Below are positions 34,843-43,714 of a stretch of 64,000 bases of DNA, piece by piece. The notes under the pieces were generated by a model. That model ran no database searches and was not told the DNA's origin. It saw nothing but the letters and a program-made list of their open reading frames with translations. Source of the stretch: Sulfurihydrogenibium azorense Az-Fu1 (lineage in GTDB: Bacteria > Aquificota > Aquificia > Aquificales > Hydrogenothermaceae); the NCBI RefSeq assembly GCF_000021545.1, contig NC_012438.1, positions 990,003-1,054,002 of the forward strand, given 5' to 3'. Position 1 is the stretch's first letter. Each line of letters opens with the position of its first letter. Made by a program: the position numbers and the translations under genes.

Positions 34843-34877
34843 TAAGAATTGAAAAAACTTTTAGGAGGTAAATAGTC

Positions 34878-35756
34878 ATGGCAATGAGAATCAACTACAA
34901 CTACTCATCAGACTTTACACTTGTAAACCTAAACAGAACAGAGTCTGCTTTAAACAAATCCCTTGAAAGACTTTCAACAGGATTTAGAATCAACAGAGCA
35001 GCAGATGATGCGGCAGGATACTTTATTGCAGACCAATTAAGAACTTATGCACTATCTTTGGAACAGGGAACAAGAAACGCTAACGACGGTATAAGTATAT
35101 CACAGATAGCTCAAGGTGCGTTAAAAGAAGTGTACGACATACTAAACGATATTAAAAAGAAGGCAATTCAAGCAGCAAACTCATCTGATGATACTTCTAG
35201 AAACCAAATCCAACAAGACATTAACAAGTTAGTAGATGCTATCTCCAAAATATTTAAAGACACGGAGTTTAACGGGTTAAAATTATTTAAGTCTGATGAG
35301 TCTGCAACATTTACAATCCATTATGGTGGAAGAAAAGATCAATACTTAGAAATGACAACAGCTACTGTAGGAGCTCAATCAGAAGCAGTTACAGGAGTTG
35401 GTGGTAGTACATTTAATAAAGCATCTCTGGTTACAATAGATACTACTGGATATTGTATAGACGTAACTTCTGTAAGTGCAGCAAACGCAACTGTATCAAC
35501 AGTCGATGCTTTAATCAAAGCTGTAGACGATATGGCTGCTAAGTTTGGTTCATATCAAATAGAGCTTGAGAAAATAATATCAAACAATGAAACATCAAGA
35601 GTAAATACACAAGAAGCAGAAAGCAGAATTAGAAACGTAGATATGGCTAACGAAATGGCTAACTTCACAAAACTACAAATCTTAATGCAGTCTGGTACTG
35701 CAATGCTCGCTCAAGCTAACGCTAAAAACCAACTTGTTCTACAGCTTTTAAGGTAA
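34878..35756 (+). CDS. fliC: Flagellin
   Basis: 292 aa, short for a flagellin. The conserved D0/D1 N-terminus contains NRTESALNKSLERLSTGFRIN and RAADDAAGYFIADQLR. The conserved C-terminus has RIRNVDMANEMANFTK and ends LVLQLLR. The variable centre (about residues 150-210) is only ~60 residues and rich in Thr, Val and Ala, with one unusual Cys in TGYCIDV. It forms the filament, needs FliS and FliD, and is expressed from the sigma-28 promoter upstream. A strong terminator follows. Confidence 0.96.
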   Translation: MAMRINYNYSSDFTLVNLNRTESALNKSLERLSTGFRINRAADDAAGYFIADQLRTYALSLEQGTRNANDGISISQIAQGALKEVYDILNDIKKKAIQAANSSDDTSRNQIQQDINKLVDAISKIFKDTEFNGLKLFKSDESATFTIHYGGRKDQYLEMTTATVGAQSEAVTGVGGSTFNKASLVTIDTTGYCIDVTSVSAANATVSTVDALIKAVDDMAAKFGSYQIELEKIISNNETSRVNTQEAESRIRNVDMANEMANFTKLQILMQSGTAMLAQANAKNQLVLQLLR

Positions 35757-35769
35757 TATAATTATATAG

Positions 35770-35792
35770 GGGGGATAAAATCCCCCTTCTTT
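35770..35792 (+). terminator. Rho-independent terminator after fliC
   Basis: GGGGGAT (35770-35776), AAA, ATCCCCC (35780-35786), then TTCTTT. It probably sets flagellin mRNA above the downstream flaG-fliDS level by partial termination. Confidence 0.85.
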
Positions 35793-35817
35793 AAAAACCT
35801 AAGACAGGTGAGTAGCC

Positions 35818-36213
35818 ATGAATATAAATCCTTTAGAAAGATTACCAATACAGCCTCAAGATATTCAAATAAACATGCAGCAAATTGAAAAATCTCCTAC
35901 TCTTCAAGATGATGCTTCACAAACAAAAACAGCAGTAGTAATTGATGACAATAAAAATTTAGAAAATTTAATGAAAGAGCAGTTAAGAAATCCGGAAGAA
36001 CTAAAAAAATTAATAGAAGAGCTCCAAAATAAAATAAGTTATTTAAACAAATCTTTAAAAATAGAAATTGATAGAGATATAAACGAGCCTATTATCAAAA
36101 TAGTAGAAGTAGAAACTAACAAGGTAATCAGACAAATACCACCAGATTATATGATAAACATAATCAAAAACATAAATAAAATGTTAGGAAGTCTATTTAA
36201 TGAAAAAGTTTAA
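35818..36213 (+). CDS. flaG: FlaG-family flagellar protein
   Basis: 131 aa. The C-terminal half has the FlaG signature: LKIEIDRDINEPIIKIVEVE followed by KVIRQIPPDYM. The N-terminal ~60 residues are polar and variable. FlaG affects filament length in several bacteria, but the mechanism is unsettled. It lies between fliC and fliD as is usual. Confidence 0.88.
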   Translation: MNINPLERLPIQPQDIQINMQQIEKSPTLQDDASQTKTAVVIDDNKNLENLMKEQLRNPEELKKLIEELQNKISYLNKSLKIEIDRDINEPIIKIVEVETNKVIRQIPPDYMINIIKNINKMLGSLFNEKV

Positions 36214-36234
36214 CTAAAATAGGTGGTGATAATT

Positions 36235-37539
36235 ATGGCAGGTGAATTAACCGTAACAGGATTGGTAAATAACTTTGATATTAATTCTGTTTTACAACAG
36301 ATACAAGCTATAAAAAGTCAGCAGATTTTACTCCTTCAACAAAAGCAGCAAACTGTATCAGATAAAAAATCTGCTCTATCTGATATACAAAACATACTAA
36401 AAAACATCCAAAACACAGTTAACAATATTACAGACCCAACAATTGCTTACGCTAAATCTGTAAACCTATCTAATCCAAATGTAGCTACAGTATCTATTAC
36501 CGACCCAACCCAAGTCCAAACTGGAGTATACTCTCTAACTGTTAACCAACTTGCACAAAACGACGTTTACGCAACAAGTAATGCTGTTTCCGATAAAAAC
36601 GCACCTTTAGGATTATCTTCTGGAACATTAAAGATTACTATAAAAGGTTTGGATTACAATGTAGTTTATGATAATACCTACTCTCTACAATCATTGGCTG
36701 ACCAGATAAACAATGTAGCAAACACCTATAATGGTGATTTTAGAGCTTTTGTTGTTAATGTAGGAACTGTTTCAAACCCTCAGTATAAGTTAGTAATATC
36801 CGGAACAAAGACTGGACAAGAAAACACTTTAACGATTTCAGATACAGGTAATCTAATTTCAACACTTGGATTAGATCACATAAAAACAGCTCAAGATGCA
36901 CAGATAAGTTATGAAGGATTGACTATTAATAGCTCAACGAATACCTTTACAAATATTCCGGGCTTATCTCTAACAGTAAACCAGACTGGTAATACCACAA
37001 TAACTGTAAACAAAGACTCAAAGCCAATCACAGACACTTTAAACAGCATAATAAATGGCTATAATAACCTTGTTAACACTTTAAACAAAGAAACAGGTAA
37101 AGATGGAAGATTGAGTGGTGAATACTCTTTGAATATAATTAAGAGTGGATTGTATAGACAGTTAGAACCACTTTTAACCAACGGACTTATAAATTATGAT
37201 AGAACTAACGAAAATATATCCTTAGATACTTCAAAACTTAGAGATATGATAGAAAACAATCCAAATGATCTACAAAACATCCTAACCCAAGTAAAAACAA
37301 ATGTTTATGACTACTTAAAGACTTACACCCAACCTTCAGGTATTATTGACTCAAGTTTAAAATCTTACGATAAACAAATAAACTCTATCCAGAATATGAT
37401 AGATCAGATAAGTAAAAGAATCCAAACAGAGATTCAAATACTTAGAAACCAGTTTATATACATGCAGTCCCTACAAGCTCAGTACAACGATATAAGCGCT
37501 AGAATACAAGCAACCTTTGGTTTACAAACAAATAAATAG
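36235..37539 (+). CDS. fliD: Flagellar hook-associated protein 2 (filament cap)
   Basis: 434 aa from ATG 36235 behind AGGTGGTGAT. The GTG 36223 reading starts inside that site. The N-terminal domain has FDINSVLQQI and a coiled-coil that begins around KSQQILLLQQKQQ. Middle cap domains follow, and the C-terminal coiled-coil reads SYDKQINSIQNMIDQISKRI. FliD caps the growing filament and promotes flagellin folding. It is followed 10 bp later by fliS. Confidence 0.94.
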   Translation: MAGELTVTGLVNNFDINSVLQQIQAIKSQQILLLQQKQQTVSDKKSALSDIQNILKNIQNTVNNITDPTIAYAKSVNLSNPNVATVSITDPTQVQTGVYSLTVNQLAQNDVYATSNAVSDKNAPLGLSSGTLKITIKGLDYNVVYDNTYSLQSLADQINNVANTYNGDFRAFVVNVGTVSNPQYKLVISGTKTGQENTLTISDTGNLISTLGLDHIKTAQDAQISYEGLTINSSTNTFTNIPGLSLTVNQTGNTTITVNKDSKPITDTLNSIINGYNNLVNTLNKETGKDGRLSGEYSLNIIKSGLYRQLEPLLTNGLINYDRTNENISLDTSKLRDMIENNPNDLQNILTQVKTNVYDYLKTYTQPSGIIDSSLKSYDKQINSIQNMIDQISKRIQTEIQILRNQFIYMQSLQAQYNDISARIQATFGLQTNK

Positions 37540-37549
37540 GAGAAGATAG

Positions 37550-37918
37550 ATGGTTAATCCCTACCAAAGTTATATAAAAACAGAGCTGGATTCTCTTCCT
37601 GTAGCAGGTATTATAGCAAAAGGTTATGACCGTATAATATTGGAGCTGAAAAGAGCGATAGAGAATATAGAAAAAGGAAACATTAAAGGAAAAATTGAAA
37701 ACATTTCAAAAGCCCTTGATTTACTTACTACACTTCGTCTTGGACTTGACTTTGAAAAAGGTGGAGATATTGCAAGAAATTTAGAAGATATATACTCTTT
37801 TTGTGAAAGAGAAATACAGCTTGCCAACTTAAAAAACGATACAGAGAGATTAAAAAGTGTTATTAAGGTATTAGATACTCTTAAAAGTGGGTGGGAAGAA
37901 TTAGCAGCCAAATCTTAA
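37550..37918 (+). CDS. fliS: Flagellin export chaperone FliS
   Basis: 122 aa, four-helix type. The characteristic N-terminus is YQSYIKTELDSL, with YDRIILELKRAIENIEKG and the mid motif ALDLLTTLRLGLDFEKGG. It binds the flagellin C-terminus and prevents early polymerisation. Its end overlaps the next ORF by 28 bp. Confidence 0.94.
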   Translation: MVNPYQSYIKTELDSLPVAGIIAKGYDRIILELKRAIENIEKGNIKGKIENISKALDLLTTLRLGLDFEKGGDIARNLEDIYSFCEREIQLANLKNDTERLKSVIKVLDTLKSGWEELAAKS

Positions 37919-38199
37919 AAGAGCTTTTAGATAAGATAGATAGATTAGTGTTAGAAGCCCAAATCTCAGAAGAATCTTACTATCTCGAAGATTTAGGTAA
38001 GTTGGTAAATGAGATAGAAGGTTATCTACAAAACGGTTTATTAGATGAATCTTCTGCAAAGATTATATTAGAAAAAGTGCAGCTGATAAGCAATATAATT
38101 CAAGAAAAGTCAAACAAAATCATCAAAATCCTCGAAGATAAACAAAAAGAAGAAAAATTAATCCAGCAAGCTCAAAAACTCTTATCTGAAATAGTCTAA
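37891..38199 (+). CDS. FliT-like small helical protein
   Basis: 102 aa, fully helical and charged, directly downstream of and overlapping fliS. FliT, the chaperone of FliD, commonly sits here. Sequence similarity to FliT is not obvious, so the call is positional. The start is uncertain: GTG 37891 lies inside fliS, and TTG codons after the fliS stop would give a shorter product. The sequence shows no membrane segment. Confidence 0.5.
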   Translation: MGRISSQILKELLDKIDRLVLEAQISEESYYLEDLGKLVNEIEGYLQNGLLDESSAKIILEKVQLISNIIQEKSNKIIKILEDKQKEEKLIQQAQKLLSEIV

Positions 38200-38244
38200 A
38201 CTTTCTATGGTAAAATAATAAAAAATTCTTGTGGAGGATTATAT

Positions 38245-38781
38245 TTGAATAAGTTAGAGCAGATTGTTGAAAGAATTTTGTGGGAATCAAGGTTGATGGT
38301 TGTATTTTCTGTTATAGCTTCAATTTTGGCTGCTTTTATATTAGTTATAATGGGAACTTACGACATTTTACTTATTTTCAAAGAACTTTTTCACGCTTTT
38401 TCAGATCAAGAGATTTATGAACAGTTTCATAAAGATGCAATTACCCATATAATAAGTGCGATAGATGCATATTTAATATCTACGGTTTTACTTATTTTTG
38501 GAATAGGGCTTTATGAACTTTTCGTAAGTAAAATTGACTATGCAGAAAAAGATACAAGGTCTTCTAAAATATTAATTGTACACTCTTTAGACCAGCTTAA
38601 AGACAAATTAGCTAAAGTGATAGTTATGGTTTTAATCGTTACATTTTTTAAACACGCAGTTAAATACAGTTATGAAGAAGTTTTAAACTTGCTATACCTT
38701 GGAATTGGAATATTTTTAATAGCACTGGCTATATATTTATTAGCTAAACCCCACGAAGCTCACAAAAATGAGGAGCATTAA
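38245..38781 (+). CDS. yqhA: YqhA/UPF0114 family membrane protein
   Basis: 178 aa with four predicted membrane helices (about residues 18-40, 65-88, 118-140 and 147-165). The N-terminal ILWESRLMVVFSVIASIL and IDAYLISTVLLIFGIGLYELF match the UPF0114/YqhA pattern. The function is unknown. The start is TTG with GGAGG 8 bp upstream. It is followed 2 bp later by the copper ATPase locus, so it may be co-transcribed with it. Confidence 0.82.
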   Translation: MNKLEQIVERILWESRLMVVFSVIASILAAFILVIMGTYDILLIFKELFHAFSDQEIYEQFHKDAITHIISAIDAYLISTVLLIFGIGLYELFVSKIDYAEKDTRSSKILIVHSLDQLKDKLAKVIVMVLIVTFFKHAVKYSYEEVLNLLYLGIGIFLIALAIYLLAKPHEAHKNEEH

Positions 38782-38783
38782 AG

Positions 38784-39131
38784 ATGAAAGACATAGTTGT
38801 TTTATTAACTTCTTTAACGTTAGTCTCTGGTATAAGTTGGTTTTTTTTCTCAAAAGATAAAAAGAAAGAAGAGGAAAATCAAGAATCAGGAGAATTAGAA
38901 AAGCTTGAAGTTAACATATCTGGAATGCATTGTGCTGGATGTGCAGCTGGAATAGAAGCCACTTTAAAAATGGTTAGTGGAATAAAGTATGCAGCTGTAA
39001 ACTTTGCAACCTCTAAAGGAGAGTTTTTATACGACCCATCAAAGATAACAAAACAACAGATAATAGAAAAAATAAAAGAGTTAGGTTACGATGCATCAAT
39101 TGATTTAGAAAGTTTTGAAAAAAAAAGTTAG
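38784..39131 (+). CDS. Short product of copA: membrane-anchored HMA metal-binding protein
   Basis: The 115-aa product of reading straight through in frame. An N-terminal hydrophobic helix (about residues 3-21) is followed by a Lys/Glu linker and one heavy-metal-associated domain with GMHCAGCAAG (Cys about 50 and 53). It ends at TAG two codons after an A9 run. In Escherichia coli, frameshifting in copA yields a short copper chaperone of the same kind. Here the short form would be anchored or exported by its N-terminal helix. It could instead just be the first piece of a broken gene. Confidence 0.7.
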   Translation: MKDIVVLLTSLTLVSGISWFFFSKDKKKEEENQESGELEKLEVNISGMHCAGCAAGIEATLKMVSGIKYAAVNFATSKGEFLYDPSKITKQQIIEKIKELGYDASIDLESFEKKS

Positions 39132-41041
39132 AAGAAATTTCATCTCTTAGAAAAAGAGTTTTAATTTCCCTTTCTCTTTTTATAGTTGTAGTCCTATCAA
39201 TGTTTTTCCATTTTTATTACTCAGATTATCTACAGTTTTTAACAGCTTCTATTATCCAGTTTTACGCTGGTTATGAGTTTTATAAGTCTTCTTTAAAGTC
39301 TTTAAAAAATAGAATAGCTGATATGAATCTCCTTGTCAGTATTGGAACCTTTTCAGCGTACTTTTACTCTGTAGCTGTTTTATTTTTCAAGGACTTTTTT
39401 CCAGTGGAGATGAGACATCTTTACTTTGAAGGGTCTTCTGCTGTTATTACATTTGTTTTAATTGGTAGATACTTAGAACTAAAAACAAGGCAAACAGCAA
39501 CAGAGTTTATGAAAAAACTAATCTCTTTAAAACCAGATAAAGCAATAAAGTTGGTAGATGGAAAAGAAGAGGTTGTAGATGCAGTATCTATTAAAAAAGA
39601 TGATATCGTAATAGTAAGACCGGGGGATAAGATACCTGTTGATGGAGTTGTGATAGAAGGGCAGACTGAAGTTGACCAATCCATCTTAACAGGAGAGTCA
39701 AAACTCTTGTATAAAAAAGAAGGAGATACAGTTTTAAGTGGAGGTATAAATAAATCCGGACTGATTAAGATAAAAGCTATAAAAGATGCAAAGGACAGTA
39801 TTTTAAACCAAATTATAAAGCTACTTCTTGAGGCTCAGTCTAAAAAGCCTAAGATAGGAAAACTTGCAGATAAGATAACTGCTTACTTTGTTCCAGTTGT
39901 TTTAATTATATCAATTTTAGTTTTTGATGTATGGTATTTTTTAGGTTATCCACTGAATTTTTCTTTAACAGCTGCAATTTCTGTTTTGGTTATAGCCTGT
40001 CCCTGTGCCTTAGGACTTGCAACTCCTATAACAATTGTAAATGTTGTTGGAAGAGGTGCAAAAGAAGGACTTCTTTTTAAAGACCCTGAAGTTATAGAAA
40101 AGTCAGAAAAAATAGATTATGTGATTTTTGACAAAACAGGAACATTAACAGAAGGAAAGATGAAAGTAGAGGAGTATTTAGTTAAAGACTTTCTTTCTGT
40201 GTTTGTATCTTTGGAAAAAGGTATAAATCATCCTGTTGCCCAAAGCATTTTACAGATTCCATCTCAAGAGGTAGAGATTAAAGACAAACAGGTAATAGTT
40301 GGTAAAGGTGTTGTAGGGACTTACAAAGGTATTAAGGTTATCATGTGTAATAAAAAATTTTTAGATGAGCTTAATATTCCTTTAGAAAAAGAGTTTGAAG
40401 AGTTTTACCTAAAAAGTAAAGAAAAGGGAAATACAGTTATCTTTGGAGTTATAGATAGTAAAGTTTATGGAGTTTTTTCAATATCAGACAGTGTAAGACC
40501 AGAGAGTAAAGAAGTGATAAAAACGTTAAAAAACAAAGGCATAAAAGTTGTAATGCTTACAGGAGACAATCAAAAGGTTGCAGAAAAAGTAGCTAAAGAA
40601 GTAGGTATAGAAGAGTTTTACTATGACTTAACTCCCATCGATAAGTATAACTTTATAAAAGGTTTAAAAGAAAAAGGTTTTACGGTTGTGTTTGTAGGAG
40701 ATGGAATCAACGACGCTCCATCTATGGTAGAGAGTGATATAGGAATTGCAGTTGAGACAGCTTCAGATTTAGCAAAAGAATCAGGAAGTATAGTACTTTT
40801 AAAAAGTGATTTAAGAGGAGTAGTAAAAGCTATAAACTTGTGTCAAAAAGGCTTAAAAACTATAAAACAAAACCTTTTTTGGGCTTACATCTACAACATT
40901 ATAGGTATTCCTATAGCAGGTGGGCTACTTTATCCGTTTTTTGGTATTCTTTTAAATCCCATGTATGCGGGAATTGCAATGAGTTTTAGTTCTATAACTG
41001 TTGTTCTAAATGCTTTAAAGTTAAGGTACATCTCTATCTAA
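38784..41041 (+). CDS. copA: P1B-type copper-transporting ATPase, expressed by -1 frameshift
   Basis: The ATPase frame is open upstream of its first ATG (39200) and continues the HMA domain once the frame moves by -1 at the A9 run 39118-39126. The join reads ...SFEKK-KLEEISSLRKRV, with a normal first helix after it. ATG 39200 has no ribosome binding site and would cut that helix. Motifs: actuator TGES in QSILTGES, metal site CPCALGLATP, phosphorylation DKTGTLTEG, HP-type GINHPVAQ, hinge GDGINDAP. The product is about 752 aa. CPC and the HMA suggest Cu(I) export. Confidence 0.85.
39118..39127 (+). other. Slippery A9G sequence in copA
   Basis: Nine A then G, read in the zero frame as GAA AAA AAA AGT TAG. 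A one-base backward slip on AAA AAA gives AAG TTA GAA and joins the HMA to the ATPase. Polymerase slippage on the A9 run would have the same effect. Confidence 0.75.
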
Positions 41042-41113
41042 TGATAAAAATCATTTTTGATATAGGTTTTTATATGTATATTCTTTGAAAAATTAAAGTG
41101 GAGGTAAGTTGCT

Positions 41114-42346
41114 TTGAATAAACCTGAAATTTTAGCGCCTGTAGGACATTATGAAGGACTTGCAGCTGTTATAAAAGCAGGAGCTGATGCTATATACATG
41201 GGTGTAGGAAAGTTAAATCAAAGAGCTTTAAAAAGTGAATTTGACATAAACGATGTAAAAGAGATAAGAAAGATAACACAAGACAAAGGAGTCAAACAGT
41301 ACATAGTTTTAAACTCTATCGTGTTTGAAGATGACCTTCCTTGGGTAAACGAGACTTTAGACCAACTTAAAGAGATAGGTGTAGATGCTGTTATTGGTTG
41401 GGATATGGCTGTAATAACAGGCTCTATAAAAAGAGGTATTACTACCCACTTGTCTACTATGGCTTCTGTATCTAATACCCAAGCAGCTAAATTTTATGAA
41501 GAGTTGGGAGTAAAAAGAATCGTTCCTGCAAGAGAAGTAAAACTTCAAGGTTTACTGGAGCTGAAAGAAAAGACAAACCTTGAGATTGAAATATTCGTTC
41601 ACGGTGCTATGTGTATGGCAGTTTCTGGAAGATGTTTTTTAAGCCACGATGTTTTTGAAACTTCTGGAAATAGAGGAGAGTGTTATCAGGTTTGTAGACA
41701 TGAGTTTGAGGTAAAGATAACTTCAAAAAACACAGGAACAGACTTTATACTTGGGTCTGATTATGTACTCTCTGCAAGAGACCTTGTTACTCTTAACTTT
41801 GTAGATAAACTTATGTGGGCTGACAGCTGGAAGATAGAAGGAAGAAATAAAAACCCAGATTACGCATACCTTGTAACATATTCATATAGAGAAGCAAGGG
41901 ATAGAATTTTAAACGGAGAGTGGAATACAAAAGGTTATCAAGATTTATGGGATCTTTTAGAGAGGGCATACCATAGACAGTGGGACAGTGGCTTTTACTT
42001 TGGACAAGGATTATTTGGTCTAAACCAATCTGTAGCCAAAGAAAAAAAAGTTTATGTAGGAGAAGTAATAAAGTACTATCCAAAAATAAGTGTTGCAGAG
42101 GTAAGGATAGTAAATAACCCTATGAAAATAGGAGATACAATACATATAGTGGGAAAAAATACAGGTGTAGTTAGACAAAAGGTAGAATCTATGCAGATAG
42201 ATAGAAAGAACATCGAAGTAGCAGAGAGAGGAACTGTAGTAGGGTTAAAGACAGTTGAGAGAGTTAGGGAAGGTGATAAAGTTTACCTTATGGTTGAAGT
42301 TGAAAACCCTATAGAAGAGCACAAAAGAGAAGCTGCAAAAGTTTAA
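41114..42346 (+). CDS. Peptidase U32 family protein, TrhP/YegQ-like
   Basis: 410 aa. Starts PEILAPVGHYEGLAAVIKAGADAIYMG, read here in parts (PEILAPVG and KAGADAIYMG). The iron-sulfur-type cysteines lie in HGAMCMAVSGRC and in GNRGECYQVCRHEF, the hallmark of U32 proteins. Characterised relatives act with prephenate in tRNA uridine-34 hydroxylation (TrhP), in rRNA hydroxylation or in ubiquinone hydroxylation; protease activity is doubtful. The start is TTG behind GGAGG. The 3' end overlaps the convergent GGDEF-EAL gene by 4 bp. Confidence 0.85.
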   Translation: MNKPEILAPVGHYEGLAAVIKAGADAIYMGVGKLNQRALKSEFDINDVKEIRKITQDKGVKQYIVLNSIVFEDDLPWVNETLDQLKEIGVDAVIGWDMAVITGSIKRGITTHLSTMASVSNTQAAKFYEELGVKRIVPAREVKLQGLLELKEKTNLEIEIFVHGAMCMAVSGRCFLSHDVFETSGNRGECYQVCRHEFEVKITSKNTGTDFILGSDYVLSARDLVTLNFVDKLMWADSWKIEGRNKNPDYAYLVTYSYREARDRILNGEWNTKGYQDLWDLLERAYHRQWDSGFYFGQGLFGLNQSVAKEKKVYVGEVIKYYPKISVAEVRIVNNPMKIGDTIHIVGKNTGVVRQKVESMQIDRKNIEVAERGTVVGLKTVERVREGDKVYLMVEVENPIEEHKREAAKV

Positions 42347-43671
42347 TTTATGTACGGTGTTGGCTTACCAAAATAGTATCCCTGCAGATAGTCAACACCG
42401 AGTCTTTTTAAAGTTTCATACTCCTCTTTTTCTTCTACCATCTCTGCAAGGACTTTTATATTTTTGTGTCTTGCTATTTTTATAATACTTTCAATTATGA
42501 CTTGATCGTCTACATCTTTATCTATATCACTAATTAGTGAACCGTCTAACTTTACAAGGTCTATAGGAAAATGTTTTAAGTATATAAAGTTGGAGTAACC
42601 TGCACCAAAATCATCTATTGCAAAATTAAAACCAAGGGTTTTTCCATACCTTATGTATTCCTTGAGGGTTGTTAAATCAGATAAGGCTTCCTCTTCAGTC
42701 ACTTCTAAGAATATATTGTTAGGATTAACATCATTAGAATTTAAAAGTAATAAAAGATCATCTAAATTGCTTACTTTTTCAAAAAAAGTTTTAGACATGT
42801 TGAAAAAGATTAAAATATTTTTTTTATTTTTTTCAGATATGTATCTAATAGCTTTTTCTTGAACTATCTTATCAATCTTTTCTAAAACCCTATACCTAAT
42901 TGCTTCTGGAATGAATTTATATGCCGGTAAATATTTATCTTCCTCTGGAATGTATATTCTTGCTAAAACTTCGTAACCAACTATTTCTAAAGTGTCTGAC
43001 TTTACTATAGGTTGGAAAAATGGAACTATCCTGTCTTCTTTTATAGCCGATACTAATATATTTTTTGATTCAAATTCACTTGATATTAAACTTTCTATCT
43101 CATCTTTAGTTAAAAATTCGACCCTATTTTTACCTTCTTTTTTTGCTTTGTATAAACCAAGGTCTGCTGCTTTTAGTAAAAGTTGAGAGTCATAACCATG
43201 TAATTCCGTACTCGCTATTCCTATACTGACAGTAAAAGGAATTTTTGTATCATTTATTATAAATGAAGATTGTTCTATATTTTTTCTTATTTTTTCTGCT
43301 GCTTTTAGGGTTCCATCAAGTGAAGTCTCAGGCATTATTACTAAAAACTCTTCTCCACCGTATCTTCCGACTATATCAGTTAACCTTATAGAGTCCTTTA
43401 GAATATCAACAACATGTAAAAGTGCAAGATCTCCAACATCATGTCCAAAAGAATCATTTATAATTTTAAAATCATCAATATCTATCAGTGCAATAGATAA
43501 AGGCCTATTAAATCTTTTTGCTCTTAGAATTTCTTTTTCTAAATCCATCATTAGTTTTCTTCTATTTGGTATTTTTGTTAAAAAGTCTAAAGTGGCAAGG
43601 TTGTAAATGTTTATTTTATAAACAAAGTTTGACAAGATTACATCCAGATACTGCAAATCTTCTTCTTTCAA
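42343..43671 (-). CDS. GGDEF-EAL half of a split c-di-GMP regulator
   Basis: 442 aa from TTG 43671, but the frame is open up to a TAG at 43723-43725. The cyclase domain has DFLTKIPNRRKL, the metal site LIDIDDFKIIND and the active loop RYGGEEF, so it is catalytically plausible. The phosphodiesterase domain has EVLAR (for EALAR), NMS, EVTEEEAL, DDFGAGYS and QGYYFGKP. The residues before TTG 43671 (DDDLSLIFIGF) look like the last strand of a GAF domain whose beginning is at the end of the upstream ORF. The two are probably one protein. Confidence 0.85.
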   Translation of the reverse strand: MKEEDLQYLDVILSNFVYKINIYNLATLDFLTKIPNRRKLMMDLEKEILRAKRFNRPLSIALIDIDDFKIINDSFGHDVGDLALLHVVDILKDSIRLTDIVGRYGGEEFLVIMPETSLDGTLKAAEKIRKNIEQSSFIINDTKIPFTVSIGIASTELHGYDSQLLLKAADLGLYKAKKEGKNRVEFLTKDEIESLISSEFESKNILVSAIKEDRIVPFFQPIVKSDTLEIVGYEVLARIYIPEEDKYLPAYKFIPEAIRYRVLEKIDKIVQEKAIRYISEKNKKNILIFFNMSKTFFEKVSNLDDLLLLLNSNDVNPNNIFLEVTEEEALSDLTTLKEYIRYGKTLGFNFAIDDFGAGYSNFIYLKHFPIDLVKLDGSLISDIDKDVDDQVIIESIIKIARHKNIKVLAEMVEEKEEYETLKRLGVDYLQGYYFGKPTPYIN

Positions 43672-43714
43672 TTTTTCTTTTGAAAATCCTATAAAAATTA
43701 AAGATAGATCATCA

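Noticed and set aside
39200-41041. Independent short P-type ATPase starting at ATG 39200
   Set aside because: No ribosome binding site, the first helix would be cut, and the same frame continues upstream to the slippery run after the HMA domain.
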